Shown piece by piece: positions 24,356-36,900 of a DNA stretch of 64,000 bases. The notes beneath the pieces were generated by a model. The model ran no database searches, had not been told where the DNA came from, and worked only from the letters and a program-made list of their open reading frames with translations. Position numbers and translations under genes: made by a program. Origin of the DNA: Homalodisca vitripennis (lineage: Eukaryota; Arthropoda; Insecta; Hemiptera; Cicadellidae); assembly GCF_021130785.1 (NCBI RefSeq), contig NW_025777949.1, positions 1-64,000 of the forward strand, written 5' to 3'. Within the stretch, counting starts at the first letter, position 1, and the number at the start of each line of letters is the position of its first letter.

Positions 24356-24860
24356 CAAGAGGGTTAGCTTATAAGAAGGGTAAGCTCACTACATAGTTAA
24401 GCTCACAAAGATTTAAAGATCAGCGAGAGGTTAATACGACCAGGAAGTTACGATCGTCGGAATACAAATCGTCAAACAGATTAAGCTTACCAAGGGATTA
24501 TTTTCACTATAATATTAAAATTTCAAAGCAGTTGAGCTAACTAAGAAATTAAAACTACTATGGTATTAAGTTGGGTTAAGTATACCTGAGAGTTAGGTTT
24601 TTAATAGAAATATGATATGGTAGGTAATAGGATAACGTGGAAATTACATTCATTGAGTTTAGTGTAATAAGAAAGTTTATTAAGTGCGCAGAGTAGTTTA
24701 ACCGAGGTACTAGTTCAACGAAAATGAATGATTACATTACCTTATCGGAGTCTAGTGGTTACTGAAGCTTATCAGGAAAGTAAACTCTCTGAGTGATTCA
24801 GTTAATCAGAAAGATGAATGTGAAGATTAATGTGAAGTGAATTATGAACGTTAGTTCTAC
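24356..24860 (+). repeat. Degenerate ~20-bp minisatellite (GTTAAGCTCAC type), copy 1
   Basis: Irregular units such as GGGTTAGCTTATAAGA, AGGGTAAGCTCACTACA and TAGTTAAGCTCACAAAG recur with a period of about 17-22 bp. The distal half contains GGTAGGTAATAGGATAAC and TTACTGAAGCTTATCAGGAA, which reappear at 54020-54285. It is an array inside the segmental duplication. Unit boundaries are approximate. Confidence 0.6.
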
Positions 24861-26095
24861 AAGGGTACATATACTTGTGTGTTCCCAAAGCATAAGCATA
24901 TGATAGTTGATTATTGGGTTAACTTCTCAAAAAAGATATATACGGTTTTTATTTTTATTAAATACGTATTTTTATTGAATGTTAGTTAACTCTAGAGTTT
25001 TATTTAATTTTTAAATTTTCTTCTATTTTGTTTTTAAAAGTACGATTAATCCAAGGTTTAATTTTTAGAGGTTTAGTTTTTTGAGAGTGGGAATTGTTAA
25101 AGTAAATAGTACTTTTAAAAGTATTCTATAGTTTTCAGAACTTTGAAAGTGAATGAATTTTATACTAATTATTTGTTCATTTCATAAAAGGGCAAATTAT
25201 ATATTTTTTTAAATGTAATACGGTCATTGTAGGTTAAATATTTGCTTGTCTTTATTAAGTACATGTCTTTATCTTTATAGGAATTAAAAAAAAACACTCT
25301 GTGTTATAAATGGACAATTGAAAATGTTGTAGAACATTATATTCCTTTAAGCTTAAAACCTCAAGAAAATATTTGCTGGGTGAATTTAGAATGCAATGAA
25401 AATATGATATTTCAAAATGTAACTGATAGTGATTCATTTGACCAAATAAGACAGTAGACTTAAGTTTTGGGATAACTTTAAAGCATGTCACAAGTAATGA
25501 AAAATGCACGAAAATTTAGTAAAACGCCGGGAATAAACGGATGTCATAACCGGAATGCTTCGGAAAGCTATTATTGAAAATCAGATGAGTAGATTAATAA
25601 GAATTGGCAACAAAGCGTCGTATGAATGTATTGCTGCCCGGCAACCAAATGTTCCGAAAAGTACCCTTGTGATTTTCCAGCCCTTATAACCAAACAGTGA
25701 ATTACTTCGTGTTTTTCACATGGTATTACGTAAAAAATAAAAATGCAAGACTATTTGTGTTTAAAATCATATTCAGTTATTAATTAAAATCTTTTAATAA
25801 ACTAAAATCTTAAGGCAAATGAAATAAATCTATAAATTAATTTGGTATATGAATAATAAAAGTAAAGGTATTGATTTTTTTACCTAGTCACGCCTTAAGA
25901 TGAAAAAAATAAAGTATCCTTACAATTGTATTTAATTTTACTAGAATATATTTAAGATATGAAAAGTAAAACAATTGTACATTTTAAAAACCATAATAAT
26001 TGTAAATGAATTAAGTGTATTAAAATAGGTGCAAATGTTTGAAGTTCTTTTATCATCGAAACATCTTAAAAAATACAATAAGAATTAACACATTT
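24360..26095 (+). repeat. Segmental duplication copy 1, proximal block
   Basis: Anchor sequences here match 53850-55487 in the same order and orientation: the minisatellite, TAATGAAAAATGCACGA (25495), CGGGAATAAACGG (about 25529), ATGAATGTATTGCTGCC (25622), CTTAAGGCAAATGAAAT (25810) and ATCGAAACATCTTAA (26055). The block lies in intron 2 of the secreted-protein gene. Substitutions and small indels are frequent, so the duplication is old. Confidence 0.75.
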
Positions 26096-28298
26096 CTGTT
26101 TCAAATTATGACGTGTAAACTTATAAACTCATTTATTCTTACGAATTCGTTTAAAAATATTTTCTTTTATTTGCATATTGGTTTCTTACTTGATGACATC
26201 AAACTTGAAAGTACAGTAAGAAGTTATTCGTGGTTTAAGAAAAAAAAGAAGAACTATTAACATTGTATAGGTAAACTTTTTTACAGATCTACGATACAGA
26301 GTTTGATTAAAGAGCATTGAAACGAAAATTAAAGATCGGGATTTTCCTAATGACAACATTTAAAGACCCTAAGAATTTACATAAATGTTAAAGAATAATT
26401 GGTAGGGATTAAACAATGAAATATGATGTTTTCAATATTATAATTATTAAAAGGAAGAGGTCCATACTTACATTAAAATTAAATGTAAAATAACACAAGC
26501 GCAGCATCTAGGTTATATGGCAAAATTTAACAACCATTCCGTAAACAGAATGAAAAACAGGAAAATAACGAAACATCCTTCTCTGACCCGAAGTAAAGTC
26601 TGGGTTTTAAATTTTTACAATGGTATTTTAAATGTGGGGAAACCTAAGCTCTCAGATTGCTAAGTTTAGAATTGGAAAAATTATTTTCTATACCATTTTC
26701 AATTATTGTTATGAATAATTGATGTGTGCAAATTACTTCTTTAAAGAACTACTTGGGTTTAATTATTTATAAATATTCGTAAACAACAAATATTTTAGGA
26801 AATACAAGTATAAGTTGGTATTATTGATGGAGTCTGTTGAGTGCCGTAAAAATATAAAGAGAGGACTTACAATAAAAAAAACTTTTGAAGCTTATTTTAA
26901 AGAGACGCATTATTAAAGACTGTTTTACACGCCAAAACCGGGGAAATGAGTTTTTCGACAACTTAACCGTGTCGAAAAGACTTCGCTCTTGTGCCAACAG
27001 GACATAAGTGGATCTGAGCTATCCTAGAGTTCTATTATCTGCTTTAATATTCTTTAATGTTTTATGTTCACTATTAAAAAACATTAGCAACTTCAAGTAG
27101 TGTTTTTATTATGGCAGCTGTCATATTGGTACCTAATCCCAGAAGAGCTCTCCCACGATTTTTTATGTTCCTCTGTATGTTTATGGATGTCCACTAATAT
27201 GTTTATAAAACCTATTTTAAATTTAACTCAACAGGTTTTCAAAATTATTTCTGTGATTACTTTATATGCAGTTGAATTATATAACAAATGGATACCTCCG
27301 TACATTTATTCCTGTTGCAGGAATATTTACCGTTAAAATTATGTTATTTATACAGCCTTTAACATATATAATAACAGTAAAATTCAATAAACTAGTAATA
27401 ACTGTTACCTAGTGAAACTAATTTCATAAAATATATATTAGTCACATTAGGAACATATTAAAATGCCAACAAGCTCCTAACTACTCGTCCATACAAAACT
27501 TCAAAACGTGTCATACGTATTATATTTTAAAACAAAAATATTACCCTTAACTTTAATACCACTCATTGATTCATATTAGGGAATATTTCAAATAAATTAC
27601 GTAGCTTTGAACAAAGAGGATCATTTTATATAAATAGTTACAGGTTTTCGGATTTTTTCATAGTTAGATGTTAAGACATAGCACATTACGCGTCGAGGTT
27701 TTGGTAATTATTTTCTATTCTTCAGGTACTAGAGGGTACAGAGCAGTTTCATAATTGTAAATAAAAAAAGATTTCCTTTAACCTAGTAATATAACACAAA
27801 ACTTACTATCGGAGTTTGCTATCTATTTCTCAAAAGAAGATATAATATAATATTTTATAGTAATGTCCAGCTAATGCTGGAATTAACTAACCAAGCCTAC
27901 TGTTGTGAAAATAATTAAATAAATAACACTCAATTCACCAGACCACTACTTCGAAAAATACATATTGATGGATTGTTTCTTTAAGTACAGTTATAAAATT
28001 TATATAAGTGAGCTTCTGTATTATGTATCCAAATATAAATATTCAAGATGTTTTAGTTACGATTTTCTGTTAAGTTTGGAATACGAGTGAATTGAAATTC
28101 TATTTTATTTTTTAGTAAAACTTAATTTGTACATTAATTGGAATTGGGTTTCGAGTAGGTAGCATAGTATACTGTAGCCAATTAAACCGTATAAAACTCA
28201 CTATGGTCGAAAAATTACTTGGTCATTTTAACCTCATATATTTGCTAATTCATTAGCGATTCTCAGTTTCCATCAATAATTTCTGCTCCAATTTGCAG
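26096..28298. other. Intron 2 of the secreted-protein gene, distal part
   Basis: AT-rich, with no supported gene. The open frame at 27100-27336 lacks motifs. The stretch has no counterpart in the second duplication copy. It ends in the acceptor TCCAATTTGCAG at 28298. Confidence 0.5.
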
Positions 28299-28654
28299 GC
28301 ATGACACCAGTACAGATGTGCACACTGATGGGACATCAGATGACCGTCGTGCAGCCTATGCTGGACATCAAGCACCCCTTAGTTAGCCATCTGCCTTCGA
28401 TAAGCGAGATGGCGATGAGTGACGCTGTCATGATCTGCGAGAAGGTACTGAATGATGCCAAAGGTCGAGTGGCCACTGTTACCACCGTGGTGGAGGAGAC
28501 TCGCCAGCAACTCAGTGTCCCACAGGACTTTTTGTTCGACGATTTCGTGGATTTCGCTGAAGACCTTATGGAATCCGTAGGCTTCTCAGAGGACGAGATG
28601 AAAAGCGCAATGGAAGACAACAAGGAAGCCCTGATGGAGATTCTAGAGGCACAG
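28299..28654 (+). CDS. Secreted acidic-repeat protein, exon 3
   Basis: Acceptor AATTTGCAG at 28298 and donor CAG|GTTAGT at 28654/28655. With the single base from exon 2 it completes an Arg codon, then reads MTPVQMCTLMGHQ and on for 118 residues. This is the main globular part of the protein: a hydrophobic N-terminal half with two Cys (MCTL, MICEK), then an amphipathic acidic helical region (FDDFVDFAEDLMESVGFSED). GC content and codon use are clearly coding. The exon ends in phase 0, matching exon 4. No conserved domain is recognised. The frame is open throughout, with no sign of decay. Confidence 0.75.
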
Positions 28655-29031
28655 GTTAGTTGTGTACTTCCTATTTTTACAATCAAAGTAAAGTGTATAC
28701 TTACATAATTCTATAAACTACTAAAACAAAATTAAAAGATATGTAAATGGCAATACAAATTTAATATTCATTTAGAATACAATTACTGATACATGCAAAT
28801 AAGGACTATATTATGTATAGATAACAAGCTGTTGAATAAATTATGTTGAAAATGTCTTATAATTTTCATTATTAAATATCAGGTTTTGCCTAAATCCTAC
28901 AAAAATTTATTTATACAATAATTACGAAAGACATCTTCATTTTTATGAATAAGGTAGCTAATAGAATAGAAGAGAAACATTTTTAGATATAACGTAAACC
29001 AATTTTAACTAATTTTAAGTAAATATTCCAG
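28655..29031. other. Intron 3 of the secreted-protein gene
   Basis: A 377-bp AT-rich intron bounded by CAG|GTTAGT and ATTCCAG|GAAG. Confidence 0.7.
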
Positions 29032-29488
29032 GAAGAAGAAGAAGAGCTATACAGAACGTTGGCTTATGAACACGAAAAGGAAGAAAACGATCACCTAACT
29101 ACGTTGAATCATGGAGAAGATAAGGAAGAAGAGTTACACCCAACTAAATTGCCTCACGAAGTAAAAACAGGAAGAAGAGATGGATCTAACTACGATGCCT
29201 CACGAAGAAGAAAAGGAAGAAGAGGTGTGCCCAACCACATTGCCTGATGCAGAAGTAAAGGAAGAAGAGATTCAACCAACTATGTTGCCTCATGAAGAAG
29301 AGATGACCCCAAATACGTTGACTGATGTAGAAGAAAATGATGAAGAGATGAAACAAACTACGTTGGCTCATGGTGAAGAAAGGTACGAAGAGAAAACCTC
29401 AACTTCGTCTACTGATGAAGAAGAAATGGAAGATGTGGAAGAAAAGCCAACAATCGCAAAGTTATTTAAGAGAATTCACACTACGTAA
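29032..29488 (+). CDS. Secreted acidic-repeat protein, last exon, frame broken by one extra A
   Basis: After the acceptor AAATATTCCAG (29031) the frame reads EEEEELYRTLAYEHEKEEN and enters about eight tandem units of roughly 15 residues of the type TTLPHEEEKEEE--P (45-nt period; one unit is shorter). As given, the frame shifts inside the third unit at the A-run 29163-29167 and would stop at 29247 (about 242 residues in total). Counting that run as one A shorter would keep the repeat in register through to TAA 29486-29488, with a C-terminus KLFKRIHTT and about 322 residues in total. The repeat continues cleanly after the break, so a sequencing error, a polymorphism or very recent inactivation are the options. 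The tail is extremely acidic. No known family. Confidence 0.7.
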
Positions 29489-29502
29489 TCTGTCTTCTCA
29501 TA

Positions 29503-29508
29503 AATAAA
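29503..29508 (+). terminator. Poly-A signal AATAAA of the secreted-protein gene
   Basis: AATAAA lies 15 bases after the TAA at 29486-29488. Another AATAAA at about 29763 could give a longer 3' end. Confidence 0.5.
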
Positions 29509-29509
29509 C

Positions 29510-32329
29510 CATCCTTTATCCATTAAACCTATTTAGATCCCTTATGTTATCCCTACTCAGGAACACAACTAAAAAAAGAAGCATTAGATAGTACTTTTTC
29601 GTGAAGACAAGATATTAATGTGATAACCATACAAAACCTGAAAATGTAAAATCCTAATTTCTGTAGTCCCTAAACTATTCTGAAGTTGCACTAGTTCTAT
29701 TTACATGATGTATTGGCTTTATGTTACTATTATTGTACGCATACAATCAGAGACGTGTATTTAATAAAATAACTTATTATAAATACCAAATTGAGTACCT
29801 AATTCACGTTTCCTAAACATGTGAATATAGTTAATTAAGACTGATAATAGTTAATTACCTATTGGTTAATAGGTAAAATGTTGGTTTCTTTATAGTACGT
29901 AGAATATTTAAAAATAGGTTTTCGTATGTATCCAGTACGTGAACGTACTTAGTTATATTTATTATATGACCTTTATAATCGTAAAAGTTGTGTATGTGTT
30001 GATTGCTATCACTGATGACAATAACGGCTTAAATAAACTTTATTCTTATAACTAAAGTTTTTTAGGTTTTAGTAATAAAATATATCCACATTCCTGTTGC
30101 ATTTGACATGTAGTGTAGTTCTTTCGGTCCTATGCAGTGACTTCGTTTATCTCACTAATAAGGACTTTATGATGTTGTCCTAGTGATATACTGTTTTTAA
30201 ATGTACAATTTTGTATTTAAAAATCAGTTTAGCCGTTGACATCGCTATATTTTTTTTAAATTTTTATCCGTTTTATTTGCTTGTTTGGTTCTATGTATTG
30301 AAACCATTTGGTATCCAGGGTATTGAAACCTTAAGAAGACATTTGAAGATTTAAATCTTCAAAATTAGGTGTTCTATTTTTTAAGATTTAACAATGGCAA
30401 ATGTCTAAAATTATCATTACAGGCCAATAAACATTTTAAACTTGAAAATAATACGCTTGCTTTGTAGAACCAAACTTTAATATTATACATGGTTATCCTT
30501 TAGAATTACGGATACTTACTGCTAATTGTAACAGTAAATATTTACTTACATAAGCTCACACATGTATAAAGTAAAGTTTTGCCTAATCATAAATATAAAT
30601 TGAACAACATATTTTTATAAACTTTGTAACAAGCATTAATATTCTTATTGCTCATCTACATGTTAAAATATAACATCCTATAACCCGTACTTAACCTATA
30701 AAGATACAAAATAGTGTTTTTTAAATAAAATTTTAAAAAAGGATGGAAATATTACTTTGTGGTACAGTTTTCTAATAGTGTTTAAATATTGTAATTTAAA
30801 ACTTACTATATTTGATATATTCAATATGGTATTACCTGGAATTAATAAATAATAAGTCAATTATAAAATAAGGAAAAATGAAAGGACGGAACTAATAGAA
30901 ATACGCTTTAATCAAGAGTTCCTTCAATAGTCTACTCATTTTTATTTGTGAATAGCTATAATACGTTTTCTTTAATATGAGATAATCCAAAACCTGTATA
31001 AGTGGCAAACTGTTTTGATTTTTTAAAATGCCTCCTCTGTTTTATGATATAATAATATGATATAGTTTTAACCATAAAACTCTTAATATGACAAGAAATA
31101 GAAGTTATAAAATAATTAATATATACAAGTAATAAAGTAATAAATTTGAACTATAAACGCGTATTACACGCGTATGCTTTCCTTTTAAAAAACAATGAGT
31201 TTTACTTGACACATTTTTCATTCTTATTGGAATATGTATTACATAAATTTATAAAATAATATTTTATAAATCAGTTTAGAATAAAGGCTTGTGAGGCAAA
31301 ACTGTTAAGTGTTAAACCGCATTCACTAAAATCCTAAGATTAATTTCTCCCCTAAAATATGTTACATTTGTCTCGATTATTTGAAAGACTCTCGATTATT
31401 ACTACCACCTTTCGTGAGAAAAAAATTGTGAAATATAATCCATCATTTTATATTTAGGCTTAAATTAATTTTGTCCATTATATAGAAATTTTAAACCATT
31501 ATAAAAATAATTTTATTTAAGCCACTCCTCACATCCACATTTATTTCTCATACAAACTATTAGTATAAACATAAACCGAATGCTAAAAATTAGTTGAATC
31601 ACTTAAAAGTAACACACTTACTTGACTGAGATAATTAATATTGTATGCTTGTAAATATTAGTTTGCATCGCCAATAACTTGGAAAATATTCTCTTGTGGC
31701 CAGAGAGACTCTCTGTGCAGATATACACTTTAGTGAAATTCTTCGTTGAACGCAAATAAATATTGTCCCTAAGGGATGAAAATAATTTCTGATACATCTA
31801 CGATAGTGTGAGATGAATTCCTTTACTCCCTTCACTGGCACTTATAACCAAATGCGAATATCAGACAATATTATATTTATATTTCTGTGAAATACATCAC
31901 TGAAATATTTGAGAGTTGTACTAACTTTCACCTTGGCTTACGAAACCTCTGAAGTAATCAAGAGCTTGACTAATTCTGTCCGTCTCTAAAACTTCCTTTT
32001 CTCTATTTACCAAACATGTATAATGTTTAAATATTTTGTTTCATTAAAGAATTTCAGTGGCAGGTTTCACTCATCTCCGTGATGGAGATCAAAGTTCAAG
32101 CCTTCATTGATCTATCAGTTCAAAACTTTCAAATAAAATGGTAAAACGCTAACGGATTAGAATTTATCCCGCAAGCTATAACAATAATATAAACTCGGAT
32201 AGAAAGCCCTGATAAAATTAGATCACAACATAACACCTTATAATAAAAATAATAATTACAGTATAAATAATAATAAAATTTCTTCTAAAAATATAATGCA
32301 ATACAGCAATATTTTATTGGACTATTATA
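29510..32329. other. AT-rich non-coding stretch
   Basis: No gene is supported. The minus-strand frame at 31635-31841 lies in a slightly GC-richer patch but has no motif or splice context. No counterpart in the second duplication copy. Confidence 0.4.
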
Positions 32330-35300
32330 AAAGACAGAAGCACATTTGAAGGTCTTTTTCGCTCCCTATTTTTTGCAATAAAGGTCTCAAAACAGAATAT
32401 CCGGTGATAATTTGAACTGCGTTCTAGTTGTTAACAGCGCTTACCCTCTCTCAACAACTACTTATCAAGTGAAAAATGTATTACTTAAGAAAAGTTTTTG
32501 TGAGTCATTATTTGGAAAATAATACAATTACTTCAATTAACACAAATTAATTAATCTGTTTATAAATAAAAACAGACATATAGTTAGAGAAATTAATAAA
32601 GATATATGCTACCTATGCCATCGTTATATATTATAAGGACAGAGCAGTAAATTTTGACCATTGAAACCTATGGCTTTTTCAGGTGTAAAAATAAGCGGTG
32701 AACTCGCTAGAATCAAGAAACTAAAAAAATAAATGTTGAACATAAAATAATTCAACCATGTCCCTTAGATTGGTAGCTGCGTGGAAAATAAAAATGAAAA
32801 CCCATACAGGCTTGGTACACATAACTTGTTATAAAATATTACCATAGCATATTATCCGCACTGAATAAATAAATATCGACCTGAAATAATAACCTGGGTG
32901 GAGATATTGGGGAGTGGTATACACCTTGGGATGTTTTTCTTCTAGATGTAAAAGTTAAAGTTTGTCTTCAAAATGTAGTCTTCCAACCTTGAAGCACATG
33001 TCGATGAAAAATTTCCGGGGTCCGGTTTACTTCCAAAACAACTATCGCCAACAATCAGTTTTAAATAAAGAATATACATTACTTTTGACATATAAAATAA
33101 TAACTGTTTATAAAGTGGATTGTACCTTCACGAACCACCCAGACCATCCCTTGGAAGTGATTCAGTAGCTATTTCAATTGAAAACAAAGTCTTTAGTATA
33201 TTAGTGATTTACTTAATTGTTAGTTAGATTACTTTCTTTTCCTATTCAAATGCTGTATTTAAACTTAGTAATCATTTATGTAGCATAAGTTTTATATGCA
33301 CAAACAATATTACCTCATTATTTACCAACAAAGTTTATTATGCTATATTATAATATATAATATGATTATGAAATATATTAACAAAAATAGGCTTTTCATG
33401 ATTTGTACATTAACAATAAACTTTTTCTAATAAGCCTTCAACACATAAATTACCGAGCAGCTGCATCACGAGATAGAAGCGTAAAATATATATTTGTTTA
33501 TTGCTCGTATAACATTTTATTGTCAACAACTGCAGTAAACTGATATCGAATCCAAATTACACTTCCATAGCTATACCCGATATTGATTTGTTATGTATTA
33601 ATACTGATAGACGATTATTTTAAGATGGGGAATGCAGCAATTATTATTGATAGTTTAAAATTTAAAATTAAAACTATTACAACGTTTGTTAGGTTGGTTA
33701 GACAACAGTTGATAGACGAATCCTTTTCAGAGTATGTCCACATACATTAAAATTTCTTTTTTACAAAAAGTATTTTTTCTCAATAAAATGCTCAATTTGA
33801 ATTGATGGGTGTTGTAATGTCAAGGAACTCTCTTACAACTGTTAATAGTGCTCTCGGATAAATTGGACATAAATAATATATTAGTTCTAGTAACCAAATA
33901 AACAACACAAGTAACAACCTAGAACCAAGATTAAAATACAATTTTGTACTCTGTTTAGTTTTTCAGTTTTTCACTGCCAGTTAATTTTTCGCAGACCCCG
34001 TTAAAAGAAAAAACTATAATAATTATATTAAATGAAAGAGTAATAGGTAGATAAAAAGTTACATTTACCAAATGTGCGTTTTTATAAACCAACAATTACT
34101 TCTAGTATCCCTGTCACATTTTATAACCGTATATATTTCTTAATCAATAGAAAATGTATGAGCTTAAAAACCAAACACATCTTAAAAACTCACCAGGCTT
34201 TCTAGCTTAGAGAAACTCTGCAGTCCATTTGCTTTTTTAACCCATATTATAAAAATTGATGATTAATATAATATCTAGTTATTTCTCGCCATGATTTACT
34301 AACTTTTTTTATTGAGGCATAGTCTAAAAATTTGTTCTTGTTGTTTATAATTAATAAAGAGTTAGACATGTATATAAATTTTGTAGTCAGGAATAAAATA
34401 ACTGAGTTTAACTTGAAGCTAATAATCAAGTTTTATAGTAAACCAAACAATTTATAATCAACTTCCTTTTAATTCTAGTTACATTTATGAATTAAAATTG
34501 TGTTTAAACTATAGAATAACTTCACATAACTTCAAAATTTAAATATTTAATTATTTCAACAGTATTGTATGTTGGAAATAGCGTGATATTAAGTCACCTA
34601 AGGTACGTTAAAAATAGTAAGTACTTCAACGAATAATGTCAAAGTCAGTTATAAAATCGGAAATCCCTTGCCGTGCATACATATTTTATAACAAAATCTT
34701 TTGTATATTAATTCTTTCTCTTTTCATAATACTCAGAATTGGGCATGAAAGGAATAACTTGTGTCTACATTTCTGACCAATTTGGTTTAATATTGAGAAA
34801 CATGTTTAGATTTATAGTAACATTATGAACAGTATTTGAAAGAAAATGCATTAGTTATTAGTACCCCACATAAAGGTTGGCGCTGATCAGCAAAGGCAAA
34901 GGTGACCCGAACTCCCCGTCGGTATACAGGCCACTTTGTATGCTTGACACCGCGGGGAAGCTCTATGAAAGGTTGCTGAAACCGAGATTGCAGTCGTCCA
35001 TCGAAGCCGCCGGAGATCTCTCTCTCCGGTAGGACGGCTTTCGAAAGCGACACACAACTCTGAACGCCATTACAGAGGTGGTCAGTGCCGTCCAGCAAGC
35101 AGAAACAGCTTGTCACCAAGCTCGGCCGATTGTGCTGTTGGTCACCCTTGACGAAAAGAACGCGTTTACCTTTCCTCGGTGGGAGGTCATGTTAGAGGTG
35201 TTGAAGCGGGACTTCAGCGTGCCCGACTATCACCTGGTCGTTGTGCAGGACTAACTGAAGAACCGTCGGCTGTTGTATGAAACCAAAGACAGAAGGAAAA

Positions 35301-36900
35301 CGGAAGAGGTCACTGCCGGTGCGGCTCAAGGGTCTATTCTCGGCCCAGACCTATGGAATGTTTCATACGATGGTTTGCTTCGCCTCGAGATGCCCCACGA
35401 CGTCTTCCTCGTGGGTTATGCTGATGACGTGGCTGCAGTCATCACGGCGAGGACTCCGGGCTTGGCACAGTTACACCTTAAACAAGTAATGAATCGGGTC
35501 AATGCCTGGATGACGAGCCATGGACTTGAGCTGGCGGTCGCCAAGACCGAAATCGTTATGATCACTCGACGTAGAATCCCCAATCTGATCTCTATGAATG
35601 TGGGGGGTGCCGAGGTTCGGACAAGGATTGCGGCGAAGTACCTGGGTGTTTTACTCGACTGCCGTCTTCGGTATTGGGAGCACATTCAGGCGGTGTGTGA
35701 CAAAGCCTTTAAGGTGGTTATGTCTCTCGGCAGGCTGATGGCTAACGTAGGAAGCCCTAGGTCAAGTACGAGACGCCTCCTCATGTCTACTGTAAACTCA
35801 ACCCTTCTGTATGGCGCAGAGGTTTGGGCGGGTGTCATGAGGATAAGGCGATACAGTCAAAAGCTGTTATCGGTACAGAAAAAAGCGGCACTTAGGGTCG
35901 CCTGCGCCTATCGCACCGTTTCCGATTCGGCCGTGGCGGTCGTGGCTGGGGTGATTCCTATTGATCTGCTGGCCATCGAGAGACAGACCGTCTTCCGGGA
36001 GGCTGCCGAGCAGGGTAGAGAGGATGCCTTGCCTGCTGCCAGGGTGAAGACTCCGCTGAACCTCGTTTGGCAGCGGAGGTGGACGGAAGGATCGGTCGGT
36101 CGCTGAACCTGCTGTCTCATTCGAGAGCTTCAATCCTGGATAGATCGTGGCCACGGGGAGATAGCTTTGTACCTGTGTCAGTTACTGACGGAGCACGGTT
36201 ACTTTAGGAAGTACCTCTACAGGATGGAAAAAGTCAGGTCGCCTCGGTGTGCTTACTGCCCGGAGGAAGATGATGATGTTCATCACACCTTCTTCGCTTG
36301 CGGGCGCTTCACCGAGGCCAGGCGAACGCTCGCCACCACAGTTGGCGATGTTTCGGCAGAGACCATTGTGGAGATGATGCTGCAGAGTGAGGACGCCTGG
36401 AATACAGTCACCACTCATGTACATCCTTCATCAGAAGCGTAAAGACGGATGCCTGGCTGACCCCTAGCTTCCGAAACAAGTTGCTTTGTACTGGTTGGGA
36501 CATAAGACACACGGACCATGCAAGATGTCACCCGAAAGGGTTACGGGTCCCACACTCCGTGCGCAAATGCATTCCCCCTACGTTAAAAAAAAACCACATA
36601 ATATCAGTATTATTTCGTAAGAGTGATTCAATTCAAAAGCGAGTGCATTATATCCTAGCATATAAATAAAGAAATAAATTGAATAAGAACGTAAAAAGGA
36701 GAACGCGAGTCATTAATACTTCCTACTATATTTCACTGCGTGGAAATTATGAGAGATAACTGTTGTACCCGAGAACCGATTTTTATGAAAGTTCGACACT
36801 AGGTTCGAAAGGTCAGACACTATTATGCAGTTTATTTAACTCGAGGATCTCGGACTTTTTAATAACTAAAAGTTACTGCAGAGTAAATATCTGTGAAATG
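32330..36900 (+). repeat. Segmental duplication copy 1, middle block (contains an R1-like insertion)
   Basis: Matches 56725-59170 in order: AACTGCGTTCTAGTTGTTA (32416), ACTGAATAAATAAATAT (32860), the TTAGTTCTAGT repeat unit (33880), AATAACTTGTGTCTACATTTCT (34751) with AACAGTATTT (34828), then after the insertion ATAAAGAAATAAATTGAATAAGAA..GAGTCATTAAT (36664-36718) and CCCGAGAACCGAT (36767). Between 34868 and 36593 copy 1 carries a LINE that copy 2 lacks. Confidence 0.75.
34868..36593 (+). pseudogene. R1-clade non-LTR retrotransposon, 5'-truncated, three nonsense codons, poly-A tail
   Basis: A GC-rich coding remnant that stands out from its surroundings. A single frame runs from about 34874 to the stop at 36440-36442, with RLALISKGKGDP, YRPLCMLDTAGK, motif A (TLDEKNAF), motif B (AQGSILGPDLWN, about 35324), GYADDVAAV (about 35413), AKYLGV (35635) and the R1-type C-terminal segment HGYFRKYLYRMEKV with a CAYC..H..C finger (36258-36301). 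Only three point nonsense changes interrupt it: TAG 35030-35032, TAA 35252-35254 and TGA 36104-36106. No frameshift was found. The 3' region ends in A9 at about 36585-36593. It starts inside the RT domain, so it is dead on arrival. R1 elements proper sit in 28S rDNA; this copy does not. Confidence 0.9.

Noticed and set aside
24356..24860. Possible CRISPR array
   Set aside because: Units are degenerate, have no unique spacers of constant length, and the context is eukaryotic.
28336..28686. 116-codon minus-strand frame
   Set aside because: Antisense shadow of exon 3 of the secreted-protein gene, which has proper splice sites on the + strand.
29186..29371. Minus-strand frame rich in Phe and Leu
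   Set aside because: Antisense of the GAAGAA-rich acidic repeat.
35416..36154. Several minus-strand frames in a GC-rich stretch
   Set aside because: Antisense of the R1-like reverse transcriptase.
36780..36830. tRNA-like GGTTCGAAA box
   Set aside because: No acceptor stem, D-arm or anticodon arm could be folded around it.
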